Shown here piece after piece: positions 8,610 through 16,980 of a stretch of DNA of 64,000 bases (position 1 is its first letter; the number at the start of each line of letters is the position of its first letter). The DNA comes from Armatimonadota bacterium (GTDB taxonomy: Bacteria; Armatimonadota; Fimbriimonadia; Fimbriimonadales; Fimbriimonadaceae). Below the pieces are notes generated by a model, which made no database searches, was not told where the DNA came from, and saw only the letters and a list, made by a program, of their open reading frames with translations. The position numbers and the translations under genes were made by a program. The DNA lies in the NCBI GenBank assembly GCA_018268375.1, contig JAFDWS010000001.1, positions 62,001 to 126,000 of the forward strand. Direction: 5' to 3'.

Positions 8610-9478
8610 AGCCGCATCACCGCCGTCAGCGCAAAGTCCTTGAATCCGAAGCCCTCGAAACGAACCATCGGCAGAAAGCTCACGCGCTCGTTGCTCGCGA
8701 ACTGGATCTCGAAGAGCATATGGTCTTGCCGCTCAGTCCAATCGCGGGACCAGGAAACCGACGCCCTGTCGCCAGGGCCATGGGTGGGAAGACGGAGACG
8801 CAGTTCGCTGACGTCCCGGTCAATGTCCAGATTGGTCTCCCCTCGCCTGAACGACACCCATTCTGCGGTCAGTTGGGCAGATCCAAGGGGCATGGCGGTG
8901 TCTGCGCCGAGCGCCAAGCGGTGCCCACGGCCGATGCCTGGCGCCGTCTCGAGATCCCGGAACCTGGTCATGTCCGTCGCCTGGATACCGATGTGGTTGC
9001 CGACGGCAAAACTGAGACCGATCGCACCATTGATCCGACCGAAAACCCCTCTTGTGCGACCAGAACCGCCGTCGCACGCCGCAATGGAGATCGGAGCTTC
9101 GTCCAGCAAGAGGTTCGTGTCGAGCCTCGCACCAAGAACAGAACTCCGAATGATCTCGCGACGGCCGAAGGGCAAGTACTGCTTGCCAATGCGCCAATGG
9201 CCGCGGCTCTCAATGTAGTACTCGTCGAGTGTGTCCGGGTCGCCCGAATTGTCGACCCGCTGGAACCTCTGCGCTACATACACGCGATATCCGGTCTCAA
9301 GCAACATCCGCAGACCGACCAAGGAGTAGCGGCCCGAAGGATCGTACCAATTGAACAGCGACTTCTTGTTCCGGACTTGCCAAGATGGGTGAAGCTCGAG
9401 GAAGGGCGCCACGTCAGGCGTCTGGGCAAGGCTCGGGCCGGCCAACGCGGCGACAAGGGCCGCCGCAATGAGCTTCAA
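8606..9478 (-). CDS. Outer-membrane beta-barrel-like secreted protein
   Basis: 290 residues with a clear signal peptide (MKLIAAALVAALAGPSLAQ). The mature chain alternates polar and hydrophobic residues in about a dozen strands, for example YSLVGLRMLLETGYRVYVAQ, AIGLSFAVGNHIGIQATDM and SAQLTAEWVSFRRG, and finishes in a strand (FALTAVMRL) near the C-terminus, as barrels do. The segment HWRIGKQYLPFGRRE resembles porin-like interior strands. It ends in Leu instead of the usual aromatic residue. Both ends overlap neighbouring genes by ATGA. No substrate can be proposed. Confidence 0.7.
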   Translation of the reverse strand: MKLIAAALVAALAGPSLAQTPDVAPFLELHPSWQVRNKKSLFNWYDPSGRYSLVGLRMLLETGYRVYVAQRFQRVDNSGDPDTLDEYYIESRGHWRIGKQYLPFGRREIIRSSVLGARLDTNLLLDEAPISIAACDGGSGRTRGVFGRINGAIGLSFAVGNHIGIQATDMTRFRDLETAPGIGRGHRLALGADTAMPLGSAQLTAEWVSFRRGETNLDIDRDVSELRLRLPTHGPGDRASVSWSRDWTERQDHMLFEIQFASNERVSFLPMVRFEGFGFKDFALTAVMRL

Positions 9479-10116
9479 GAGAGGCCCCCGTTGAGAGCCG
9501 TTTGGGATAGGACGTCAAATGCTCTCCGCGGCATCGGTTCGCATCTGCCCATCGCGATCGCATACATGACGACTTTGGAAACCCTCTCAAGAGTCTCCAT
9601 ACGGTCGCATGCGTCATCAAGGTTGCGGCCGAGGACTAAGGCGCCGTGATGGCTGAGCAGGAAAGTCTTATGGTCCGCTAGGAAGGGAACAAGCGAGTCT
9701 GCCAGTTCCTCAGTCCCAGGGAATCCGAACGGGACAGAGGCCACTCGACCCAGCACACAGGCAGCCTCTGGGAGCAGGTCGTCAGGAATGGTCTCGCCAA
9801 CGAGAGTCAGTGCAGTCGCGACTGTGGGATGGGCGTGAATCGTGGCACAACAATCCTCGCGGTGTCGGTAGCTTGCGAGATGGATCCTGATCTCGGAGCT
9901 CGGGCCCCGACCGTCGAGACTTTGGCCCTGGAGATCGATCACCACGAGGTCTTCCGGTGTCAGTTCAGCCTTTCGGCGACCGCTCGGCGTGCATAGGAGC
10001 CGGTCAGTGCCAAGCCTGACGGCAAGGTTGCCTTCACAGGCACCGATCAAACCGAGAGACGCGAGTCTGCGGCTAGTGGCACACATGGAATCGCGAAGGT
10101 GATCCTCGCTTTGCAC
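9475..10116 (-). CDS. Class II aldolase/adducin family protein (FucA/AraD type)
   Basis: Zinc-dependent aldolases of this family cleave L-fuculose-1-phosphate or epimerise ribulose-5-phosphate. Visible motifs are GACEGNLAVR and CTPSGRRKAELTPEDLVVID, GPSSEIRIHLASY with the expected acidic residue, the zinc pair in HAHPTVATAL, and SHHGALVLGRNLDDACDRME with the third zinc histidine. With fucI in the same window, L-fuculose-1-phosphate is an attractive substrate, but this is inference. GTG 10116 is chosen because FucA proteins begin about 10 residues before this first helix. TTG 10188 would overlap flhA by 29 bases and add a proline-rich stretch. It is ATGA-coupled to the barrel gene. Confidence 0.85.
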   Translation of the reverse strand: MQSEDHLRDSMCATSRRLASLGLIGACEGNLAVRLGTDRLLCTPSGRRKAELTPEDLVVIDLQGQSLDGRGPSSEIRIHLASYRHREDCCATIHAHPTVATALTLVGETIPDDLLPEAACVLGRVASVPFGFPGTEELADSLVPFLADHKTFLLSHHGALVLGRNLDDACDRMETLERVSKVVMYAIAMGRCEPMPRRAFDVLSQTALNGGLS

Positions 10117-10159
10117 AGACTGGATTATGGCAGGGAGGGCAGGAGCGGGGTAGGGGTGT

Positions 10160-12235
10160 TCAAGCCGCAAACGCCACTTGGCCGACAAACTCGACCTCAG
10201 CCTGCGTTGAGACTTCGTTGTACGCTACCACCGCGAGATGCGGCATATAGCGCTCAATGAGTTTTCGGAGCGGGAGTCGTAGGGAAGTGGAGCACAAGAC
10301 GATCGCGTGCCGTCCTTCGGCGGTGGCCGCTTCTTGGCCGGCTTTGAGTTCATCCAAGAGTTTCTGCTGGACGGCTGGCTCAAGGGCGAGCACGACGCCC
10401 CCCGCCGTATGCTGGACAGCATCGAGCAAGGTTCGCTCAAGAGCAGGGTCGATCGTCAAGCAGGACAAGCGATGGGTTTCGTCGAGGTACTGGCGGGTGA
10501 TCGTCCGTGAGATCGCGGCCCGCACCAATTCACCGAGCTGCTCGTTGTCTTTGACGCGCGAACCGTAATCGGCCATCGTCTCGAGGATCGTCACCATGTC
10601 GCGAATGGGGATGCGCTCGCGAAGAAGGTGCTGCAAAACCTTTTGCACGTCTCCGACCTGGACGACGTTTGGAATGAGCTCTGCGACGACAGTCTCGTTG
10701 TGCGCCCGTGCGTTCTCGACAAGGGTGTTCACGTCCTGGCGGGACAGCAATTCGGCAGCGCAAGTCTTGACCGTTTCGCTCAAATGTGTGGCGATCATCG
10801 CGCTCGGTTCGACGACCGTGTACCCGTTCGCTTCTGCAGAAGCTCTGAGGCCCGGGTCGATCCAAACCGCAGGAAGGTCGAACACGGGCTCCTTGGTCGG
10901 TGTGCCCATGACTGGTGCGAGGACTTCGCCGCTGCTGATCGCGAGGACTTCGTCAGGGTAGGCGGTCGCACGCCCTACTTCCTCGCCACGGACCTTGATC
11001 ACGTACTCGTGAGGCGGAAGGGCTGCATTATCGCGGATGCGAACGCTCGGCATCACAAAGCCGAGTTCAAGTGCGATTTGACGCCGGGTGGCCGTCACGC
11101 GCTCGGGAAGGTCGCCTCCTGACCGGACGTCGGCAAGCCGAGTCAGGCCGTAGCCGACTTCGATCTCCAAGGTGTCCACGCCGACCAGGGCCAGCGCAGC
11201 TTCGGGTCCCGTTTGCGGCGGAGCATGGTGAGCCTGCTGCTCAGCCTTCTTCGTCGGTTCGCCCTGCAGTGAGGTTGAAAGGGCAGGGAATTTATCGGCA
11301 AACTTGGCGATTCCGAACAGGGCGCCGCCGACGAGAAGAAAGATGACAGTGGGGAAGCCCGGAATGAATCCGAACACAGCAAGGGCGATACCAGTCGAGG
11401 CAAGAACCTTAGGTTGGCCGAGCATTTGGCCGAAGAGGGTCCCGCCCATGCCTGCCTCTTGGCCCGCACGCGTGACGAGGAGGCCGCTCGCGGTGGAGAT
11501 TAGGAGGGCCGGAATTTGCGAGACCAGTCCTTCACCCACGCTCAACATTGCGTAGGTGCTGAGAATCTGTTGGACGTCGCCGCCGCCTCGAAGGAATCCG
11601 ACCGCGAAGCCGCCGATGATGTTGACCAGGATGATCAGGATCGCCGCGATAGCGTCGCCCTTGACGAACTTGCTCGCACCGTCCATCGCGCCATAGAAGT
11701 CTGCTTCTTGCTTGACGGCTTTACGGCGCTTCCTTGCCTCGTCCTCGTCAATCAGGCCCGCTCCAAGGTCAGCGTCGATCGCCATCTGCTTTCCGGGCAT
11801 AGCGTCGAGAGTGAAGCGGGCGACGACCTCCGACACGCGGGTCGCGCCGTTCGTGATGACGATGAACTGGACGATCATCAAGATGAGGAAGGCCACAAAG
11901 CCGACCACGAAATCACCACCGAGCACGAATTGGCCGAAGGTCTGGATGACGTTGCCCGCTTCACCAGTGCCAAGAATCAGTTTCGTCGCGGCGATGCTCA
12001 GGGCTAGACGGAACAGCGTCGTTATAAGCAAGAGCGAGGGGAAAACGCTGAACTGCAGGGGATCTTTGACGTTGACGGCGGTCAACAGCACGACGACCGA
12101 GGTCGCAATTGCCAGGACGAGCCCGAGGTCGAGCGCCCAGTGCGGCAAAGGCAAGATCAGCATGCTCACGATCACGAGCATCGCGGCACCGATCAGGAGG
12201 TCTGTGTGACGCAGAATCTTTTGCAACAGGGCCAT
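10160..12235 (-). CDS. flhA: Flagellar type III export protein FlhA
   Basis: The 691-residue size and organisation are standard: about eight transmembrane segments in the first 330 residues, then a soluble domain that docks chaperone-substrate complexes at the export gate. The cytoplasmic FHIPEP loop is intact (ATRVSEVVARFTLDAMPGKQ, then MAIDADLGAGLIDEDEARKR, then ADFYGAMDGASKFVKGDAIA). The soluble domain has HEYVIKVRGEEVGR and ends in RYMPHLAVVAYNEV. The DFYGAMDGASKFVKGDAIA form favours flagellar FlhA over virulence SctV. No other flagellar gene is in the window, so whether a flagellum is made cannot be told from here. It is the first gene of the minus-strand series down to 7555. Confidence 0.93.
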   Translation of the reverse strand: MALLQKILRHTDLLIGAAMLVIVSMLILPLPHWALDLGLVLAIATSVVVLLTAVNVKDPLQFSVFPSLLLITTLFRLALSIAATKLILGTGEAGNVIQTFGQFVLGGDFVVGFVAFLILMIVQFIVITNGATRVSEVVARFTLDAMPGKQMAIDADLGAGLIDEDEARKRRKAVKQEADFYGAMDGASKFVKGDAIAAILIILVNIIGGFAVGFLRGGGDVQQILSTYAMLSVGEGLVSQIPALLISTASGLLVTRAGQEAGMGGTLFGQMLGQPKVLASTGIALAVFGFIPGFPTVIFLLVGGALFGIAKFADKFPALSTSLQGEPTKKAEQQAHHAPPQTGPEAALALVGVDTLEIEVGYGLTRLADVRSGGDLPERVTATRRQIALELGFVMPSVRIRDNAALPPHEYVIKVRGEEVGRATAYPDEVLAISSGEVLAPVMGTPTKEPVFDLPAVWIDPGLRASAEANGYTVVEPSAMIATHLSETVKTCAAELLSRQDVNTLVENARAHNETVVAELIPNVVQVGDVQKVLQHLLRERIPIRDMVTILETMADYGSRVKDNEQLGELVRAAISRTITRQYLDETHRLSCLTIDPALERTLLDAVQHTAGGVVLALEPAVQQKLLDELKAGQEAATAEGRHAIVLCSTSLRLPLRKLIERYMPHLAVVAYNEVSTQAEVEFVGQVAFAA

Positions 12236-12338
12236 AGCGGGCTAGTTGGATCATCGGTAGGAATGCGGGCTACTGGAGGCTCTGCGAAATGGTGCATGGA
12301 CGAACGTCCTGATTCAAAACCTCACAAACCCCTATAGA

Positions 12339-12367
12339 TTTACAAAGGAAACCCCGAAACGAAAATT
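12339..12367 (+). promoter_or_regulatory. Possible promoter for the small membrane protein gene
   Basis: TTTACA at 12339-12344 and AAAATT at 12362-12367 are separated by 17 bases in an A-rich stretch upstream of the 12390 gene. The -35 is a 5/6 match but the -10 is weak. A GGACG/CGTCC palindrome lies at 12298-12309. This 12236-12389 gap holds nothing else I recognise. Confidence 0.3.
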
Positions 12368-12389
12368 ACCGTCTCTTGGAAGTGACAAG

Positions 12390-12614
12390 GTGATGCAAGA
12401 AGATCGTCAACAGAGCTGTTCGGAAGCAAGCAAGGGCCCGGGCTGGGGTCTCGTCGGGGTCGCGGCCTTCGTGGGCCTTGCCGCAGCAGCGTTCCTCCTT
12501 GTCAACACGCGCCGCCGCTCGGAAACACGCACGTGGTCTTTCGAAGACCTGATCGACGCGGCCGACGCCGCCGCCGCGCGCCTCGAGCGTGGTCTCGCCG
12601 CTGAAGCGGTCTGA
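12390..12614 (+). CDS. Small single-pass membrane protein
   Basis: 74 residues. One transmembrane helix at about 18-38 (GLVGVAAFVGLAAAAFLLV) is followed by TRRRSETR, which by the positive-inside rule places the C-terminus in the cytoplasm. The tail is Ala/Glu-rich and probably helical (FEDLIDAADAAAARLERGLA). GTG 12390 has GGAAG 8 bases upstream; ATG 12393 is the alternative. No family is recognised. The opposite strand also has an open frame (12407-12646), but its composition is Arg/Ser/Ala repeats without a fold signature. Confidence 0.6.
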   Translation: MMQEDRQQSCSEASKGPGWGLVGVAAFVGLAAAAFLLVNTRRRSETRTWSFEDLIDAADAAAARLERGLAAEAV

Positions 12615-12673
12615 CTCCTTTTTCCTCTCATTGACCGTGAGCGCACACGGCAGGCAAGGCTAGGTTGCCTTTC

Positions 12674-12688
12674 TGATAATCATTATTA
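12674..12688. promoter_or_regulatory. Fur-box-like palindrome
   Basis: TGATAATCATTATTA matches the 7-1-7 Fur-family box TGATAAT-N-ATTATCA at 13 of 14 informative positions. It lies in the 95-base gap between two convergent genes, so it does not sit in front of either start codon. It may be fortuitous, or control a transcript I cannot see. Confidence 0.45.
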
Positions 12689-12709
12689 TGAGAATGTCAG
12701 ACTGGAGCC

Positions 12710-14215
12710 TCAGAGCCAGTGGTCTTCTGCCCTTACGGTTCCTGCCTTCACGTAGTGCGCTTTGGCGGTCTCATAGTCGACGCTGGGATTCTGGTGCTTC
12801 AGCTCCCTGTGACTGAGGAACTTTTGGAAGTAGGAGACGTTGCTGGTCAGGCCGTGGAACTCCTCGCAACCAGGACCGATTGCGGTGACCAGGACGTGGT
12901 CGCTTGTATGAGCGTTGGTCATGTAGCCGACATGGGTGTGGTTGCTCAGCACCATCGCTAGAGCGGAAAAATCCTGACTAAAGACGTCGATCACATTGAT
13001 CTCCGAGCGCTTCTTGAGTCCTGAGGCGACAAGGGACGCTTCCTGCGAGGTCAGCTGGACGCCGAACTTGTCCTCGACGGTGCCTTGGATCGTCGCGACG
13101 GTCGGTTCAGCTTTGATCGCGGTCATGACAGGTCCGAAACTGCACTTGAACCCTTGGTACTTCAAGAGGCCCGCCGTAGAGTCGTAATACTCGTCTCCAG
13201 CGCCGCCAAGGCCGGGATTGCCGTTCCCGTGGTCGCTGGTGATCACCACCAGGGTTTCTCCGTCGACCAAGGCCCATTCGACGATCGCCTTCAAAGCCTC
13301 ATCAAACGCCATTTGGTCGAAAAGTTGCGCGGCGAAGTCGTTCCCGTGCCCGCCGTGGTCGACGCGCGCTCCCTCCACCTGCAAGATGAAGCCATCTGCA
13401 CCGTCCAAAAGCTGTATGGCCTTCGTCGCCATCTCCGCCAAGGTTGGAACGGTCTTTTGGAGCTTTTCGTCGTGGTCTCGGTCGATCGTGTAGGGGACGT
13501 GGCCCGAGGCAAAGAGGCCAAGGAGCTTGCCATGGGCACTCAGCATGGCGTCCCTGTCGTCAGCCAGGGTGAATCCCTTGCCTGCGAACTTCCCCTTGAG
13601 GTCAACTTTGTCCTTTCGGCCGCTTGATGCAAAAAACTTTTCACCTCCGCCCATCAGGACGTCGATGTTCGCCGCCAGGTACCGGTCTGCGATGACCCAT
13701 TCCTCGTCTCGATTGTTGTGGCAGATCGCGAAGCCGGCGGGGGTGGCGTGGGTGACGGTGGCCGTCGTGACGAGGCCAGTCCGCATCTTTCCCTCGGACT
13801 TCATGATGTCGAGCAAGGGCCGCAGGGCGACTCCCTCTTTACCGCCAGGGAGCCAGTTCACAGCGCCGTTCCAAATGTGGACGCCACTGCCCCATGCGCT
13901 GCTGGCCGCAGAGGAGTCCGTGACCATGCCGGTCAATGAACGAGTGTCTTGCAGTCCGTTGACGGCGTACTCCTCGTTCATCAGAGAAGTCCAAAGGCTT
14001 GTTCGGCCGGCCGTCGCCTGGAGGTAGTGGTCGAGCATGGTGGGGACAGCCGCCGACATGCCGTCCGCCACACAAAAGATGATGTTCTTCGCCCTCTTGA
14101 CCCTTCCCCACGATTCAGCAGCACGGGCGGGATTGGGCAAGCCGGCGAGGAGCGCTCCCGCCCCCGCGGCGCCGTAAGTCAGAAGGTCGCGTCGGGTCAC
14201 GGACTGTCTCGCCAT
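12710..14215 (-). CDS. Alkaline phosphatase, Tat-exported
   Basis: A 501-residue PhoA-type phosphomonoesterase. The N-terminus (SVTRRDLLTYGAAGAGALLA) is a twin-arginine signal, implying export of a folded, metal-loaded enzyme. Active-site elements are the first metal aspartate in FCVADGMSA, the nucleophile region GMVTDSSAASSAWGSGVH, metal ligands in EGARVDHGGHGND, TSDHGNG, and the last histidine in NAHTSDHV. The usual TDSAASATA around the nucleophile serine is TDSSAASSA here, a conservative variation. It releases phosphate from organic phosphates outside the cytoplasm. No Pho box was identified. The gene stands 40 bases after the stop of the propeller gene's far end (same strand, separate start). 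Confidence 0.93.
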   Translation of the reverse strand: MARQSVTRRDLLTYGAAGAGALLAGLPNPARAAESWGRVKRAKNIIFCVADGMSAAVPTMLDHYLQATAGRTSLWTSLMNEEYAVNGLQDTRSLTGMVTDSSAASSAWGSGVHIWNGAVNWLPGGKEGVALRPLLDIMKSEGKMRTGLVTTATVTHATPAGFAICHNNRDEEWVIADRYLAANIDVLMGGGEKFFASSGRKDKVDLKGKFAGKGFTLADDRDAMLSAHGKLLGLFASGHVPYTIDRDHDEKLQKTVPTLAEMATKAIQLLDGADGFILQVEGARVDHGGHGNDFAAQLFDQMAFDEALKAIVEWALVDGETLVVITSDHGNGNPGLGGAGDEYYDSTAGLLKYQGFKCSFGPVMTAIKAEPTVATIQGTVEDKFGVQLTSQEASLVASGLKKRSEINVIDVFSQDFSALAMVLSNHTHVGYMTNAHTSDHVLVTAIGPGCEEFHGLTSNVSYFQKFLSHRELKHQNPSVDYETAKAHYVKAGTVRAEDHWL

Positions 14216-14255
14216 GACCCGACTTTATCACAGGCCCCCGGGGCTTAACCGCAGG

Positions 14256-16874
14256 TTAATGCCCGCTCTTGGGATCGATCTCGCGGTCGGGGTCAGTGAC
14301 TTGCTCGCTCTCTTCCCCGCTTCCCGGATTTCCGCTGCCAACGAGGCTCTCCACGTGGATTCCGGTCCGTGCGACTTCTTTGTCACCGATCTTCAACACG
14401 GCCGAGACATCGCCGGTCTTCCCAATAGCTTGGCGCCCTCTTGGCCTCCAACTGACTGAGTTCAGCCCCGCTGCGCCCTTCCCGTCCAGGCGAGCAAGTT
14501 CGTTGCCTCCTGGGCCCTGGATGGAGACGACCACCTTGTCTTTCGTCTCCGCCTTAAGCCAGTAGTAGACCTTCGTGCCTGGTTGAGTGTTCTGTGCCAC
14601 GAACTCGCCAAAGTTCGTGTAGCCGCCTCCCGACAGTCGACCGAGGATGGTGACGTCTTGCGGATCGCAAAGGAACACGTCCTTGTCTCGATTAGCCTTG
14701 GTGAGTTCCTCGAGGGGACCAACGGGCACTGTCCAGAAGGAACGGCCGTGTGTCGCGATCGCAAGTTCGAACTCCCTCGGATGGATCACCATGTCGTCGA
14801 CCCGAACGTTGGGGAATGTGCTTGTTGTGTACTTCGTCCACGTCGCCCCTCGATCGAGCGAGGCATAGAGGCCAAGCTCAGTGCCGACGAACAAGAGATC
14901 CTCGTTCTTGAGGCCTTCGGTCAGCGCGTAGCAGGAATTTCCATCCGGAATGCCATTGATCCTGGTCCAGGTTGTGCCGAAGTCCTCGGTGACAAAGACG
15001 TACGGAGCATAGTCGTTCGTCCGGTGACCGTCGAAGGCTACATAGCACCTTCCCTCTTTGTAGCGGCTGGCGCAGACCCGGCTGACCCACGTTCCCTTTG
15101 GCACACCGGGTGCGTTTGCCCCCACCTCCTTCCATGTGGTTCCGCCGTCCTGCGAAACCTGGACCAGTCCGTCGTCAGTTCCGACCCAAAGGAGTCCTTC
15201 CTTGATCGGCGACTCACTGATGGAGATGATCGTGCAGTGGACCTCGGCACCGGATTGGATCTGATCGCCCAGGACAGGCTTCTGCTTCTCAGGATCGTTC
15301 GTGCTCAAATCGGGCGAGACGGCCTTCCAATGATCTCCTCTGTCTACGCTCTTGAAGAGCTTGTTTCCGCCAATGTAGACCGTCGCATGGTTGTGAGGCG
15401 AGACCATGATCGGCGTGTCCCAATTGAAGCGGTATCGGGTGCCTGAGGGCTCACCGAGCCGGCTCGGGTTAGGCCGGATACCCGTCGTCGCACCCGTCTC
15501 AAGGTCGAGTCGGGCGACCGCGCCTCCTTGGCTTTCGCTGTAGACGATATTGGGGTCTTCCGGGTCGGCCTCAACGTAGAAGCCGTCTCCGCCACCGATG
15601 CTGAACCAGTGGTAATAGCTGACGCCGCCGTTGCGAGTCTGAGTCGGTCCTCCCCACGATCCATTGTCTTGAGCTCCACCGAAGATCCAATAGGGTTTTC
15701 GGTTATTGACGCTCACGTCGTAGAACTGGCCGATCCGCATGGTGCCGAGGAACTGCCACGTTTTGCCGCGGTCCCGGCTCTGGGCGCAGCCGCCGTCGTT
15801 ACCGACGAGGATGTGGTTGCTGTCCGAAGGGTTGATCCAGAGGGCGTGAAAGTCAGGATGGACCTGGATCGGCATTTCCTTGACCGTCTTGCCCTTGTCA
15901 TCGCTGACCATCAGGCCGGTCGCACCCAGGTAAAGGCGGTTCTCGTCGTTCGGGTCTTGACGCGGAAGACTGAAGTAGAAAGGCCGTGGATCAGTGGCGC
16001 TCATCTTGGTCCAGCTGACCCCCTCGTCTTCGCTCCGGTACACACCGCCGTCCTTTTCTGCATCGACAGTGGCGATGCAAATCTTCGGGTTGGAACGCAT
16101 GATGCTGAGCCCAATGCGCCCAACCTGGCCTGTCGGGAGTCCCTTGGAGACCTTTGTCCACTTCTCTCCCCCGTCCGTGCTGCGCCAAATCGCGTTCGCC
16201 TCGCTACGGCTGTAGAAGTTGTAAGGCACGCGTAGGCGCTCCCATGTCGCCGCCAGCATCACCTTGGGGTTCTTTGGGTTGAAAGTCACGTCGATAACGC
16301 CGACCTTCGGCCCGCCTTCGATGACCTTCTTCCAGGTCTTGCCACCGTCGGTCGTCTTGTACAGGCCGCGTTCAGGATTCGGGCCCCACAGATTGCCGAG
16401 CAGGGCGACGAACACCGTCTTCGGATCTTCCGGGTTGATGACAATCCGGGAGCACTGGCGACTCTCCTTGAACCCGACGTACTCCCAGGTCTTCCCGCCG
16501 TCCATTGTGTGATAGAGGCCGTCACCGTAGCAGGTTGAGTTGCGGCTGCTGGGCTCGCCGGTTCCCACCCAGACTTCGTCCGGGTTCTTTTGGTTCACGG
16601 CGATTGCGCCAATGCTGAGGACGGGCTGCTTGTCGAAAATAGGTTCTAAGGCCGTGCCGCCGTTCTCGGTCTTCCAAACGCCGCCACTGGCCGTTCCGAT
16701 GTAGAAGATGCGAGGATCCTTTTCATAGACAGCGATGTCGCTGACCCGACCACCCATCGTTGTGGGCCCGAGTTCGCGCGGCTCGAGGGCGCCTAATATC
16801 TGCGCAGGATCCTGGGAATAAGAAAATGACGCCAGCGTGAGCGTCAAGGCAAATGTTCCGAACCAGTGCCTCAT
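14256..16874 (-). CDS. Secreted Asp-box (BNR/sortilin-type) beta-propeller protein
   Basis: 872 residues with a signal peptide (MRHWFGTFALTLTLASFSYS). It contains many Asp-box repeats of the form SxDxGxxW: GLYHTMDGGKTWEYVG, GLYKTTDGGKTWKKV, AIWRSTDGGEKWTKV, GVYRSEDEGVSWTKM, VQVSQDGGTTWKEVG, LYASLDRGATWTKY. These indicate one or two large beta-propellers like the Vps10/sortilin ectodomain or the 'glycosyl hydrolase BNR' proteins common in environmental bacteria. About the last 100 residues form a separate beta domain (VYYWLKAETKDKVVVSIQGP) and a charged tail. No catalytic sialidase Arg triad is evident, so binding seems likelier than hydrolysis. Confidence 0.88.
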   Translation of the reverse strand: MRHWFGTFALTLTLASFSYSQDPAQILGALEPRELGPTTMGGRVSDIAVYEKDPRIFYIGTASGGVWKTENGGTALEPIFDKQPVLSIGAIAVNQKNPDEVWVGTGEPSSRNSTCYGDGLYHTMDGGKTWEYVGFKESRQCSRIVINPEDPKTVFVALLGNLWGPNPERGLYKTTDGGKTWKKVIEGGPKVGVIDVTFNPKNPKVMLAATWERLRVPYNFYSRSEANAIWRSTDGGEKWTKVSKGLPTGQVGRIGLSIMRSNPKICIATVDAEKDGGVYRSEDEGVSWTKMSATDPRPFYFSLPRQDPNDENRLYLGATGLMVSDDKGKTVKEMPIQVHPDFHALWINPSDSNHILVGNDGGCAQSRDRGKTWQFLGTMRIGQFYDVSVNNRKPYWIFGGAQDNGSWGGPTQTRNGGVSYYHWFSIGGGDGFYVEADPEDPNIVYSESQGGAVARLDLETGATTGIRPNPSRLGEPSGTRYRFNWDTPIMVSPHNHATVYIGGNKLFKSVDRGDHWKAVSPDLSTNDPEKQKPVLGDQIQSGAEVHCTIISISESPIKEGLLWVGTDDGLVQVSQDGGTTWKEVGANAPGVPKGTWVSRVCASRYKEGRCYVAFDGHRTNDYAPYVFVTEDFGTTWTRINGIPDGNSCYALTEGLKNEDLLFVGTELGLYASLDRGATWTKYTTSTFPNVRVDDMVIHPREFELAIATHGRSFWTVPVGPLEELTKANRDKDVFLCDPQDVTILGRLSGGGYTNFGEFVAQNTQPGTKVYYWLKAETKDKVVVSIQGPGGNELARLDGKGAAGLNSVSWRPRGRQAIGKTGDVSAVLKIGDKEVARTGIHVESLVGSGNPGSGEESEQVTDPDREIDPKSGH

Positions 16875-16980
16875 AAGTTCAAGAGGACTTTACCGGGATT
16901 CTTGGCGGAGAGTTTCAGTGACTTTCCTAACGGTCGGCCTGCTACCCCCCGAGCGCGGAAGAGTAACCTACGGGACCCGT

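Noticed and set aside
12407..12646. Minus-strand frame opposite the small membrane protein, with the Fur-box-like site upstream.
   Set aside because: Its product is an Arg/Ala/Ser repeat with no fold signature, and the plus-strand frame has a membrane helix and a ribosome-binding site.
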